DNA from: Acidobacteriota bacterium
GTDB taxonomy: Bacteria > Acidobacteriota > Blastocatellia > Pyrinomonadales > Pyrinomonadaceae
DNA length: 7,115 nt
Assembly: GCA_020199975.1 (NCBI GenBank)
Contig: JAIVJP010000128.1
Span: 1 to 7,115, forward strand
Direction: 5' to 3'
The notes below the pieces were generated by a model that saw nothing but the letters and a program-made list of their open reading frames with translations, was not told the DNA's origin and searched no databases. Every line of letters starts with the position of its first letter. Within the stretch, counting starts at the first letter, position 1. Shown here in pieces: positions 1 through 6,116 of this stretch. The translations under genes were made by a program, and so were the position numbers.

Positions 1-36
1 TTGGTGGTCTTCGCGCGGCCAACTCTTTGGTGTCCG

Positions 37-48
37 ATCCGGCCGGAT
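37..48. repeat. 12-base palindrome downstream of the glucanase-like gene
   Basis: ATCCGGCCGGAT is a perfect palindrome lying 11 bases beyond the stop codon of the minus-strand gene. It has no T-tract. It could act as a weak terminator stem or be chance. Positions 1-58 otherwise show no gene. Confidence 0.35.
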
Positions 49-58
49 ATGATGTAAC

Positions 59-1405
59 CTACTGAACGTCGCCTAGCCAACCACCCGAAAAACCTGCGCG
101 GCGAAGACCATCGATGATATAAGGACAGCGGCACATTAGCCGCCAAAGAAATCCTGACCTATAGTTCTCAATCATCAAAACTATCGGACCCTGATCCAGG
201 CCGTAGTAGCCCTTTGAGATCCATTCCTTGCCTGAAGCTCCGGAAAACGTGGGATTGAAACTGCACTTGAATCCGTACTTGCTGGTCATCTCAGGGAACG
301 TCTCGTCGAAATAGCGGATCGACGGCAACACAATCTCGGGCGCGAACGGAAGTGAGGCGACCACGGCCCACGGAGCCAGGGTGCCGTCATCGGGCCCGTG
401 TGGAACACCGCGAGCCGCGTAATCGTAGAATCGGCGCAATTTGCCTCCGACCTTCTTGCTTGCTGGTCCTGGACCATCGCTCGCGGTGAGACCCCAAATG
501 TATTTACCATAGCCTTTGAAGCCTCGCGGATTGCGAATCGCGTACTGTTGCTGAATGTAGGTAGCGCGGCGGCTGTTCTCGAAATAATCGATCGCTTTGT
601 GGCGCATGTACTCGTCCTGAATGCCCCGAAAGTCAATCCACATGTGCGAAAGCTGATGGACGAAGAGCGGCCCTGCGTAGAGAAACTCGTGACCGTAAAG
701 CTTCCTCCACTTATAAGTCTCGCTCCAAGCCTGGTAGCTCTTTTCGGGCAACGGGTGCGTCGGCGAGGCGAGAGCGAGGATGTACAGAATCAGGGCTTCG
801 TTGTAGCCCTGCCAACGATACTTGATGAATCCGCTTTCAGGTCTCCAACCATGCGTTACCGTGTCTTTCCGATCTCGCGCCCATTGCCAATCTACGCGGC
901 GATAGATGGCGTCGGCAAGCGTGCGAATCTCGCGCTCGTCTTCACTGTCGCGACTGAAATACGCCGCGGCCGTCAGTGCTCCCGCGATCAAGAACGTCGA
1001 ATCGATTATTGACAGTTCGCAATTCAAGGTCCGACGCCCGTTCTTCATGTCGAGGAAGTGATAGTAGAAACCCTTGTATCCGGTGGCGTCTGGTTCCGGC
1101 CCGTGCGAACTGTTCCAAAAGAAGCGCAGTGTCGTGAGGGTTCGTTTAATCGCGTGGTTGCGCGTGATGAAACCACGCTCGACGCCAACGGGATAAGCGG
1201 CGAGTGCAAAGCCAGTTGGAGCAATGCTGCACGGCGCTCCCTGGCGCGTGCTGTCCGGCACTAAGCCATTCTGCGGATTCGTCCGGGGCCATGCTGCTCG
1301 ACGAGCTCTAGATTTAAGAATAGAATAGTCGCGAGCTCCCCTCGATATCCGAGATACTCTCTCCCGCAAAACTTGCTTGAAAAGGAAGAACCATGAAGAA
1401 GACAC
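59..1405 (-). CDS. Glycoamylase-domain (GH144-like) glucan hydrolase, N-terminus doubtful
   Basis: The protein resembles the glucoamylase/COG5368 family (Pfam Glycoamylase), whose characterised GH144 members are periplasmic or secreted endo-beta-1,2-glucanases; the substrate here is inferred only from the family. Residues 42-448 read as a continuous family member: TNPQNGLVPD (42-51), CSIAPTGFALAAYPVGVERG (59-78), the aromatic GYKGFYYHFLDM block (109-120), NCELSIIDS (128-136), RRVDWQWA (169-176), WQGYNEALILY (198-208), GPLFVHQLSHMWIDFRGIQD (245-264), WGLTASDGPGP (304-314), DDGTLAPWA (339-347) and a normal C-terminal GPIVLMIENYRSG. The first ~40 residues are Arg-rich, have no signal peptide and do not match the family. 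The longest frame begins at a GTG (1405) that overlaps the divergent gene's first codons. Other in-frame starts are TTG 1369 and GTG 1261, and the latter cuts into the conserved block. The start is unresolved, and a 5'-damaged gene is possible. Confidence 0.78.
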   Translation of the reverse strand: MSSSWFFLFKQVLRERVSRISRGARDYSILKSRARRAAWPRTNPQNGLVPDSTRQGAPCSIAPTGFALAAYPVGVERGFITRNHAIKRTLTTLRFFWNSSHGPEPDATGYKGFYYHFLDMKNGRRTLNCELSIIDSTFLIAGALTAAAYFSRDSEDEREIRTLADAIYRRVDWQWARDRKDTVTHGWRPESGFIKYRWQGYNEALILYILALASPTHPLPEKSYQAWSETYKWRKLYGHEFLYAGPLFVHQLSHMWIDFRGIQDEYMRHKAIDYFENSRRATYIQQQYAIRNPRGFKGYGKYIWGLTASDGPGPASKKVGGKLRRFYDYAARGVPHGPDDGTLAPWAVVASLPFAPEIVLPSIRYFDETFPEMTSKYGFKCSFNPTFSGASGKEWISKGYYGLDQGPIVLMIENYRSGFLWRLMCRCPYIIDGLRRAGFSGGWLGDVQ

Positions 1406-1728
1406 TTGGTCTTTTGTTAGTGTTTACTATGTTAATGCTTTTGGCGGTACCCGTGTCCGCTAGAACGTGTGGGAGATTGAGGCACCGGCACAGCAAAGTC
1501 ACCCACACCCATTCCGCTTGCGTTGGGGATGGACACAAGCACGGTCGAAGCTTTTGGCAGAAGCATCAGGATAAGTTAACGACCGCAGGGGGTGCGGGTG
1601 TTGGTGCAATCGTTGGGGGTCTCGCTGGTGGAGGGAAGGGTGCGGCTATCGGAGCCGCGGTTGGAGGGGGAGGTGCCGCAGTCTATACCTACGGAATTCG
1701 CAAGCGGCGTCGCTCGGCTCGCTACTAA
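1393..1728 (+). CDS. Small exported Gly-zipper protein with a His-rich segment
   Basis: This 111-residue protein starts with a clear signal peptide: MKK, a hydrophobic core over residues 5-20, and a likely cleavage after VSA at residue 23. The mature part has a short region rich in His (H31, H33, H38, H40, H48, H50, H58) with two cysteines (C26, C43). A Gly/Ala-rich segment at 66-95 follows, with the GxxxG spacing typical of Gly-zipper membrane or outer-membrane-associated proteins. It ends in a basic tail, IRKRRRSAR. The start is well supported: AAGGAAG at 1382-1388 places AGGA six bases before the ATG. Function is unknown. The His/Cys segment could bind metal, but that is inference. The 5' part of the gene is clearly AT-richer than its neighbours. 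It diverges from the glucanase-like gene and converges on the VWFA-related gene with a 74-base gap, so it is probably transcribed alone. Confidence 0.82.
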   Translation: MKKTLGLLLVFTMLMLLAVPVSARTCGRLRHRHSKVTHTHSACVGDGHKHGRSFWQKHQDKLTTAGGAGVGAIVGGLAGGGKGAAIGAAVGGGGAAVYTYGIRKRRRSARY

Positions 1729-1802
1729 GAGTTAACGAGATTACAACGTTTGCGCTCGCATCTTCGCCGTGGCCGATGCCTTTGACGCAATCACATTCTC
1801 TC

Positions 1803-2942
1803 TCATTTATTCCGGTCCGGCACGACGTATCCACGTCGGGAACGCAGACTCAGTCCTACTCTGCGGGAGGCGACTTCGATTCGGCGGTATTCCCCCTGCC
1901 TTGAAGACGTAAGCGATCGTTTCGGTCGATAAGTGACTACATATTCCGCGCCGATTGCGCGCGCGGCTTCTGCGACTTGCGCAATCATTTCCTGGCTCGA
2001 CTCGGGTAGAAAAATGCGGCCACCTGTTTCTTCGGCTACAGCCGTGAGCACTTGCTGGCTTTTTTTGATGTCTGATTCGTAGGCCTTGCGCTGCCGTCGC
2101 ATGGCCGGATCGAATCTTATACTCACGCCGAAGGACGGATTGCGAGTTGTCCCAGGCGGCAAGGTTGCGTCGGTCGCGGTAATGGGATCTGAAGCCGGCG
2201 GTAACTGGCCACCAGTAACGGAAGACGGCCTGCCTTCCTTCTTTTGCCGCACGAATACAGTGTAACTAATGATATGAACTGTGGCTCGAGCCGCAGTCAG
2301 TCGTTTGATAGCTTCCGCGCGGTCAGTTTTTCCGCCTGGCGTATCGACACCGTCAGTTATGAACACAACGTGGCGGCTTCCCTCAGGCCGATCGCCTAGT
2401 TGCCGGGCCGCCGCGGCTACCGCATCTGAGAACCGCGAACGTTTGCCTGAAGACAGCTTTGTTTTGAGTACCTTAAGGACGGCTTGCTTGTCTCTCGTCC
2501 ACGGCTGAATCACCTCGACCGAGTTGCTGAATTGCATTACCGCGACCAGAGTGCCGTCTTTAAGATTGTTAAGCAGTTGGATGGCAACGTCGCGCGTCAG
2601 TCCGGTACGTTTTGACATCCCTCCTAACCCGCCTACTTCACCACCCGTATCCAGAACCAATAGTATGTTTGCGGGAAGATGACGAATACTCCTAATTTGC
2701 TGGGCCACGCCATCTTCAAGGACGAGTATGTCATCAACCTCGAGCGTGGGATCGTAGTGCCCATACTGATCGAGAGCGACGACGGGTAAGCGCACTTCTT
2801 CGGTAAAGACTTTGACCGGCTCCTGTTCCTCGTTTGGGAGCGTAGGAGATGGTGAAGGTGAGGGTTGGCGCGTCGCCTGGGCCAAGACAGAGGTTCCTAA
2901 AACAAAAACTAGGAGAATAATTAGTGTCGCTCGTGGATTCAA
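1803..2942 (-). CDS. Secreted VWFA-related domain protein (acidobacterial type)
   Basis: The 379-residue protein has an N-terminal signal peptide (hydrophobic 6-20, likely cut near VLA-Q at 21), a short Pro/Ser linker (PSPSPSPTLP, 27-36) and one von Willebrand factor A-like domain from about 45 to 340. The layout matches the VWFA-related family frequent in Acidobacteriota: a leading beta segment (FTEEVRLPVVALDQYG), LVLEDGVAQQIRS (73-85), the first MIDAS strand ILLVLDTGGEV (93-103), FSDAVAAAAR (171-180), and VVFITDGVDT (192-201). The usual DxSxS metal motif is DTGGE here (98-102), so metal binding may be weak; D197 is present. Cellular role is unknown; such domains usually mediate protein binding outside the cytoplasm. 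The start is TTG at 2942: it gives a good signal peptide, an in-frame TAG lies shortly upstream, and an AGG lies nine bases before it. The gene lies 78 bases downstream of pta on the same strand, and co-transcription is possible but unproven. Confidence 0.88.
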   Translation of the reverse strand: MNPRATLIILLVFVLGTSVLAQATRQPSPSPSPTLPNEEQEPVKVFTEEVRLPVVALDQYGHYDPTLEVDDILVLEDGVAQQIRSIRHLPANILLVLDTGGEVGGLGGMSKRTGLTRDVAIQLLNNLKDGTLVAVMQFSNSVEVIQPWTRDKQAVLKVLKTKLSSGKRSRFSDAVAAAARQLGDRPEGSRHVVFITDGVDTPGGKTDRAEAIKRLTAARATVHIISYTVFVRQKKEGRPSSVTGGQLPPASDPITATDATLPPGTTRNPSFGVSIRFDPAMRRQRKAYESDIKKSQQVLTAVAEETGGRIFLPESSQEMIAQVAEAARAIGAEYVVTYRPKRSLTSSRQGEYRRIEVASRRVGLSLRSRRGYVVPDRNK

Positions 2943-3020
2943 AGCAGCTAGCCTGACCTACAGAATGGGAAATCGGAGACTTTGATGCAGAATGAGGCAC
3001 CGGGGTGTTGCCTTAAATCG

Positions 3021-3767
3021 TCAAGCTGAGAATTTTCGTGCCTGGGACTGTACCGCGGTGATGGCCACAGCATCCACAATGTCGGCCACCTTGCATCCTC
3101 GCGAGAGGTCGTTGGCCGGTTTGTCCAGTCCTTGAAGAATTGGCCGCATAGCAACACGTGGTTCAGTTCCGAGTAGCGCGCGGCAGGAATCTGCTGAGGT
3201 CACTGCAATCTCGGCGAGTTCGGCGGAGGTGGGCTCAATGACCACGCCGCAGTCGGCAAAAATTATAGCGCCATTATGTCCGAAGCTACTGTCACGCACC
3301 GCCATCAGAAAAAAACTCGATACCAGCTTGAATCCAGGACGAACGCCGATGCAATGAAGTGCGGCACGTACAGTGTGGGAAGTGGTGTTGGTGGCTCCGG
3401 CCACTGAGCCATCAGCTTTGCCGAGTCGCACCATTAGATTTCCGTAGTAGAGAGGATCTGCCAGCATGGCACGAGCTTCGTCACCCATCAGGCCTTTAGC
3501 GCGCCGCAGTTCGTGAAAGTAGGACGCCATTTTATCGAAGTCAGGCGCGCGCTTGTGATCTATCACTTCAACGCCACTGAGATTGGCGCGCTCCCGTTGC
3601 GCCGTCTCGCGTATAGTGGACTCATCTCCCAGCAGAGTGATTCGCGCAATGCCATTTCGAGAGCATTCAGAAGCCGCTACCACCGTTCGCGGGTCGTTAC
3701 CTTCGGGCAGGACAATGTGTTGCGGATTTCCGGCGGCCCGCTGCCGGATTCGTTCGAGTACGTCCAT
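3021..3767 (-). CDS. pta: Phosphate acetyltransferase with internal in-frame deletion
   Basis: Pta converts acetyl-CoA and phosphate to acetyl phosphate and CoA in the cytoplasm, normally paired with acetate kinase. The N-terminal two thirds is typical: HIVLPEGNDPRTVVAA (17-32), MVRLGKADGSVAGATNTTSH (112-131), TVRAAL (132-137), KLVSSFFLM (147-155), IFADCGVVIEPT (169-180), LLGTEPRVAM (198-207). The C-terminus is typical too: PILQGLDKPANDLSRGC (209-225) and DIVDAVAITAVQ (229-240). S222, R223 and D229 align by motif with Ser309, Arg310 and Asp316 of Methanosarcina Pta. Between M207 and P209, about 75 residues that every normal ~325-residue Pta has (STKGSA, DGELQxDAA and GNIGYK motifs) are absent, yet the frame stays open. 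The protein is 248 residues and is probably inactive unless the gap is an assembly error. The ATG at 3767 fits the family N-terminus, although no strong ribosome-binding site is visible. No acetate kinase gene is adjacent. Confidence 0.85.
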   Translation of the reverse strand: MDVLERIRQRAAGNPQHIVLPEGNDPRTVVAASECSRNGIARITLLGDESTIRETAQRERANLSGVEVIDHKRAPDFDKMASYFHELRRAKGLMGDEARAMLADPLYYGNLMVRLGKADGSVAGATNTTSHTVRAALHCIGVRPGFKLVSSFFLMAVRDSSFGHNGAIIFADCGVVIEPTSAELAEIAVTSADSCRALLGTEPRVAMRPILQGLDKPANDLSRGCKVADIVDAVAITAVQSQARKFSA

Positions 3768-3796
3768 AAGATGAAGTTGATCCGGAGATCCTTAAC

Positions 3797-3826
3797 CGCG
3801 GATTCACGCGGATGAACGCGTATTAG
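3797..3826. repeat. 10-base tandem repeat, CGCGGATNNA type
   Basis: Three consecutive 10-base units are visible: CGCGGATTCA (3797-3806), CGCGGATGAA (3807-3816) and the decayed CGCGTATTAG (3817-3826). The array lies about 30 bases upstream of the pta start. Similar CGCGGAT-based short-period repeats occur in intergenic regions of several environmental bacterial genomes (from memory, not checked). It may be an interspersed repeat of this genome. Confidence 0.6.
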
Positions 3827-3925
3827 AGCGAAAACCGAAGGTGGGAGTCTAACCAAGTCGCCTTGAGAGAACAAGTGTTCGATGATGGTGAAGCATCTGC
3901 GCTCCAGTCCCATTGAAGGTGGTGT

Positions 3926-4015
3926 CCACTCAACGTCAGAACCGAGGAGCGGTAGCGACCGGGTCCCAAGTTGCACCATTAGGCCGCATAATGATTAGGC
4001 CCCATCGTTGAGTGG
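3926..4015. repeat. Inverted-repeat-bounded intergenic element (possible)
   Basis: CCACTCAACG (3926-3935) and CGTTGAGTGG (4006-4015) are perfect 10-base inverted copies separated by 70 bases. The inside contains GTCAGAACC, AGCGGTAGCGACCGGGT and two copies of ATTAGGCC. The whole may be a small non-autonomous interspersed repeat. I see no target-site duplication outside the ends. A single pair of 10-base arms is near chance expectation in a window this size, so confidence is low. Confidence 0.3.
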
Positions 4016-4023
4016 GAAGTTAA

Positions 4024-4043
4024 CCGCGACAATGCGGTCGCGG
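4024..4043. repeat. GC-rich 7-bp hairpin
   Basis: CCGCGAC (4024-4030) and GTCGCGG (4037-4043) pair perfectly around the loop AATGCG. It has no T-tract on either strand, so it is not a standard intrinsic terminator. It sits about 100 bases before the DUF1232 gene. It could be a palindromic intergenic repeat or an operator; the sequence does not decide. Confidence 0.4.
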
Positions 4044-4100
4044 CCCACTGCCAGCGCCTGTTTGAGTCGAGTCAGAGTCGTGATAAGTTTAGACACCGAC

Positions 4101-4130
4101 TTGAAATCGTTTTTGCCAGCCACCAATATT
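4101..4130 (+). promoter_or_regulatory. Possible sigma-70-type promoter for the DUF1232 gene
   Basis: TTGAAA (4101-4106, five of six matches to the -35 consensus) and AATATT (4125-4130, four of six to the -10) are separated by 18 bases. Transcription would begin near 4137, leaving a leader of about ten bases that contains the GGGAG ribosome-binding site. This is pattern matching only. Confidence 0.3.
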
Positions 4131-4147
4131 TCTAAGTTTGGGAGAAA

Positions 4148-4621
4148 ATGATGTCAGCTCTTCAAGCACGCCGGCGAATGAAGAATCTTTTGCTGTTCAT
4201 TCCCAACATGATCTTGCTTTGTGCACGTCTGATGACAGATTCTCGTGTGCCGGCAACGGAAAAAGCGCTGGTTGCGGGTGCTGTAATTTACGCAATCATT
4301 CCGTTGGATCTTATTCCTGACATGATCCCCTTCGTGGGCCAGATTGATGACGCCTATCTGATTGCTGCCACCCTCCTGCGGCTTGTGGATCGTACCGACG
4401 CGCGGGTAGTGCGAGAGCACTGGAAGGGCGGAGGAGACGTGGTCGAACTCATCGAGGCAATGGCCCAAATGACTGCCAAATTGTTGCCTAAGCGGATTCG
4501 ACGGGTGCTCACGTCGCGCGTCAAAATGGCCCCGAAACAGGGCGAAGGTGGGAAGGGTCTGCGGCCCTTGCTGGTGGTAGAGCCAGGAGCTGAGGACAAG
4601 CCCCGTGCTGGGATTAACTAA
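4148..4621 (+). CDS. DUF1232 (YkvA-family) small membrane protein
   Basis: The protein has 157 residues, and its core is the DUF1232 signature: DSRVPATEKALVAGAVIYAI (31-50) followed by PLDLIPDMIPFVGQIDDAY (52-70). This is the characteristic P-D-x-IPD...G-x-DD pattern of YkvA-like proteins. Residues 13-28 are hydrophobic and the DUF1232 core is a likely membrane-associated hairpin. The C-terminal tail (110-157) is basic, then low-complexity Gly/Lys/Glu-rich. The family's biochemical role is not established. Two adjacent ATGs (4148 and 4151) are possible; GGGAG at 4140-4144 ends three bases before the first and six before the second, so 4151 is the better-spaced start. The gene converges on mpl with only a 15-base gap and is probably monocistronic. 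Confidence 0.87.
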   Translation: MMSALQARRRMKNLLLFIPNMILLCARLMTDSRVPATEKALVAGAVIYAIIPLDLIPDMIPFVGQIDDAYLIAATLLRLVDRTDARVVREHWKGGGDVVELIEAMAQMTAKLLPKRIRRVLTSRVKMAPKQGEGGKGLRPLLVVEPGAEDKPRAGIN

Positions 4622-4636
4622 ACGCGCTAAAGACGA

Positions 4637-6049
4637 TTAGTTCGTGGCTTTTAAGGCACTCAGGAGTCTCTCGTGAATACCGCCAAAACCACCGTTAGAC
4701 ATGATAGCGACGACATCGCCCTGGCGCAGCTCGGGAAGTAGTTGTTCGATTATTTCGTCCGCCCCTGGCAAGGCCAACGCCGGCTTATCGAATTTCGAAA
4801 TATCCGCAATTAGCTGGTCGGTATCAAGCGCTCGTCCTTTTTCAATAATCTTCCCACTGTCAAAAACATTTGCAATCAACACGTAGTCGGCAGGCCCGAA
4901 GGCCTGCGCATACTGGTCCTGGAACACGGCCAGTCGCGAGGACCACGAACGAGGCTCAAAGACCGCGATCAAACGTCGCTTTGGATACTTGTTGCGCAAA
5001 GCGCGAAGAGTTTCCCGCACTGCGGTGGGATGATGTGCGAAATCGTCGATTACAGTTATGCCGCGCTCTTTCCCTCGAATTTCGGCGCGGCGTCGCACGT
5101 TCTTAAAGCTGGCCAGCGCTGCCGCTATTGAATCACGGGCAAGACCCCAGGCATCTGCGGCAATAATCACCGCGAGGCAGTTGAGCAAATTAAACTCGCC
5201 AATCAATGGAGTCTGAAACAGGCCCCACTGCTTCCCCTCGCGAAACACTGTGAAGCTGGACATGTCGCCGGCATAGTTTGTGTTGCGAATCTGCCATTTC
5301 GCATCTTCGCTGGTTCCGAATGTTTCCAGTTCAGTAAAGAGTCGGGAACCCATTGAGGCCACAACTTCACGAACGGCGGCGCTGTCCCATCCCGCAATCA
5401 GCGAACCATTGGAGGGAATCAGGTTCATGAATCTCCGAAACGCAAGCTTCACCGCCGCCAGATCAGGATAGATATCAGCATGGTCGAATTCGATGTTGTT
5501 GACGATTCCGATTTCGGGCAGGTAGTGCATGAACTTCGGCCCCTTGTCAAAATACGCAGTATCGTATTCATCGCCTTCAATCGCGAAATATTCGCTGTCA
5601 GTGACTCGAAAACTAACGCCGAAATTCTGGGCGACTCCCCCGATTAAAAAGGTGGGATCCAGGCCCCCCTGGTCCATTACCCAGGCTGCGATGCTCGTGG
5701 TCGTAGTCTTGCCGTGAGTGCCGGCTACGACCAGGGAACGACGGCCGCGGATAAACTCTTCTTTAACCACTTCCGCCTGCGAGCGATAGACAAGTCTCTG
5801 TTTCAGCGTTTCTTCAACCTCGCTGTTGCCACGCGGAATCGCATTCCCTACGATTACGCAATCGGGAGTGGGCCGCAGATGCCCAGGGCTATAGCCTTGA
5901 CTCACCCGAATGCCGAGCGATTCGAGCATCGTCGACATAGGCGGGTAGACATTCTCATCTGAGCCGGTGACGCGATGCCCGCTCGCTTGCAGCATTCCGG
6001 CCAAAGCGGCCATCGCCGTCCCACAGATTCCTATAAGGTGATAGTGCAT
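4637..6049 (-). CDS. mpl: UDP-MurNAc:L-Ala-gamma-D-Glu-meso-DAP ligase
   Basis: Mpl is a cytoplasmic Mur-ligase-family enzyme that uses ATP to attach the recovered tripeptide L-Ala-gamma-D-Glu-meso-DAP to UDP-MurNAc, recycling peptidoglycan. Counting from the upstream TTG at 6061: GICGTAM Rossmann motif (11-17), ATP loop GTHGKTTTT (114-122), EGDEYDTAYFD (162-172), NNIEFDHADIYPD (188-200), GEFNLLN (288-294), DDFAHHPTA (339-347), FEPRSWSSR (368-376) and the Mpl-type SNGGFGGIH (455-463). All three Mur domains are present at normal length (about 470 residues). The usual family start is the ATG at 6049 (MHYHLIGICGTAMA); the TTG at 6061 would add four residues with no family support. No clear Shine-Dalgarno precedes either. 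The EPRS loop reads EPRSW where E. coli Mpl has EPRSN. The DAP-specific ligase supports a DAP-type, Gram-negative-like wall. Confidence 0.95.
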   Translation of the reverse strand: MHYHLIGICGTAMAALAGMLQASGHRVTGSDENVYPPMSTMLESLGIRVSQGYSPGHLRPTPDCVIVGNAIPRGNSEVEETLKQRLVYRSQAEVVKEEFIRGRRSLVVAGTHGKTTTTSIAAWVMDQGGLDPTFLIGGVAQNFGVSFRVTDSEYFAIEGDEYDTAYFDKGPKFMHYLPEIGIVNNIEFDHADIYPDLAAVKLAFRRFMNLIPSNGSLIAGWDSAAVREVVASMGSRLFTELETFGTSEDAKWQIRNTNYAGDMSSFTVFREGKQWGLFQTPLIGEFNLLNCLAVIIAADAWGLARDSIAAALASFKNVRRRAEIRGKERGITVIDDFAHHPTAVRETLRALRNKYPKRRLIAVFEPRSWSSRLAVFQDQYAQAFGPADYVLIANVFDSGKIIEKGRALDTDQLIADISKFDKPALALPGADEIIEQLLPELRQGDVVAIMSNGGFGGIHERLLSALKATN

Positions 6050-6059
6050 GCGATATCGC
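6050..6059. repeat. 10-base palindrome abutting the mpl start
   Basis: GCGATATCGC is a perfect palindrome immediately upstream of the mpl ATG, where a ribosome-binding site would be expected. It may be chance. It differs from the cyanobacterial HIP1 octamer GCGATCGC. Confidence 0.35.
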
Positions 6060-6116
6060 AAGCTTGATCAAATTAGTTGAGTCGGCAACGTCATCGTAAG
6101 CCAATACGCAGGTGCT

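Larger units (their letters stand above)
3768..4147. other. 380-base non-coding block with repeats
   Basis: This stretch lies between the divergently transcribed pta and DUF1232 genes and must hold both promoters. The open frames through it show no recognisable protein. It contains a 10-base tandem repeat next to pta, a 10-base inverted repeat pair at 3926/4006, an 8-base direct repeat ATTAGGCC at 3978 and 3994, and a GC-rich hairpin at 4024-4043. The part from 3840 to 3920 shows nothing I can name. Confidence 0.7.

Noticed and set aside
5..110. 10-base inverted repeat TGGTCTTCGC / GCGAAGACCA
   Set aside because: The right arm is inside the glucanase-like coding sequence, and one such pair within about 100 bases is expected by chance in a window this size.
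398..1012. Plus-strand open frame of 204 codons
   Set aside because: It is antisense to the strongly conserved part of the glucanase-like gene and shows no recognisable motif.
1729..1802. Possible bidirectional terminator between two convergent genes
   Set aside because: Only a 5-bp GCATC/GATGC stem with a 12-base loop is present, and there is no T-tract on either strand.
2943..3020. Hairpin GGCA/TGCC between pta and the VWFA-related gene
   Set aside because: It has only four pairs and no T-tract, so it supports neither a terminator nor a riboswitch.
3677..3979. Minus-strand open frame of 100 codons across the pta upstream region
   Set aside because: It overlaps the well-supported 5' end of pta in another frame and its translation mostly reflects the intergenic repeats.
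3926..4043. CRISPR-like or att-like structure
   Set aside because: There are no regularly spaced direct repeats, cas genes or integrase in the window.
4616..4642. AACTAA / TTAGTT inverted repeat spanning the stops of the DUF1232 gene and mpl
   Set aside because: The stem is six AT-rich pairs with a 15-base loop and no T-run, too weak to call a terminator.
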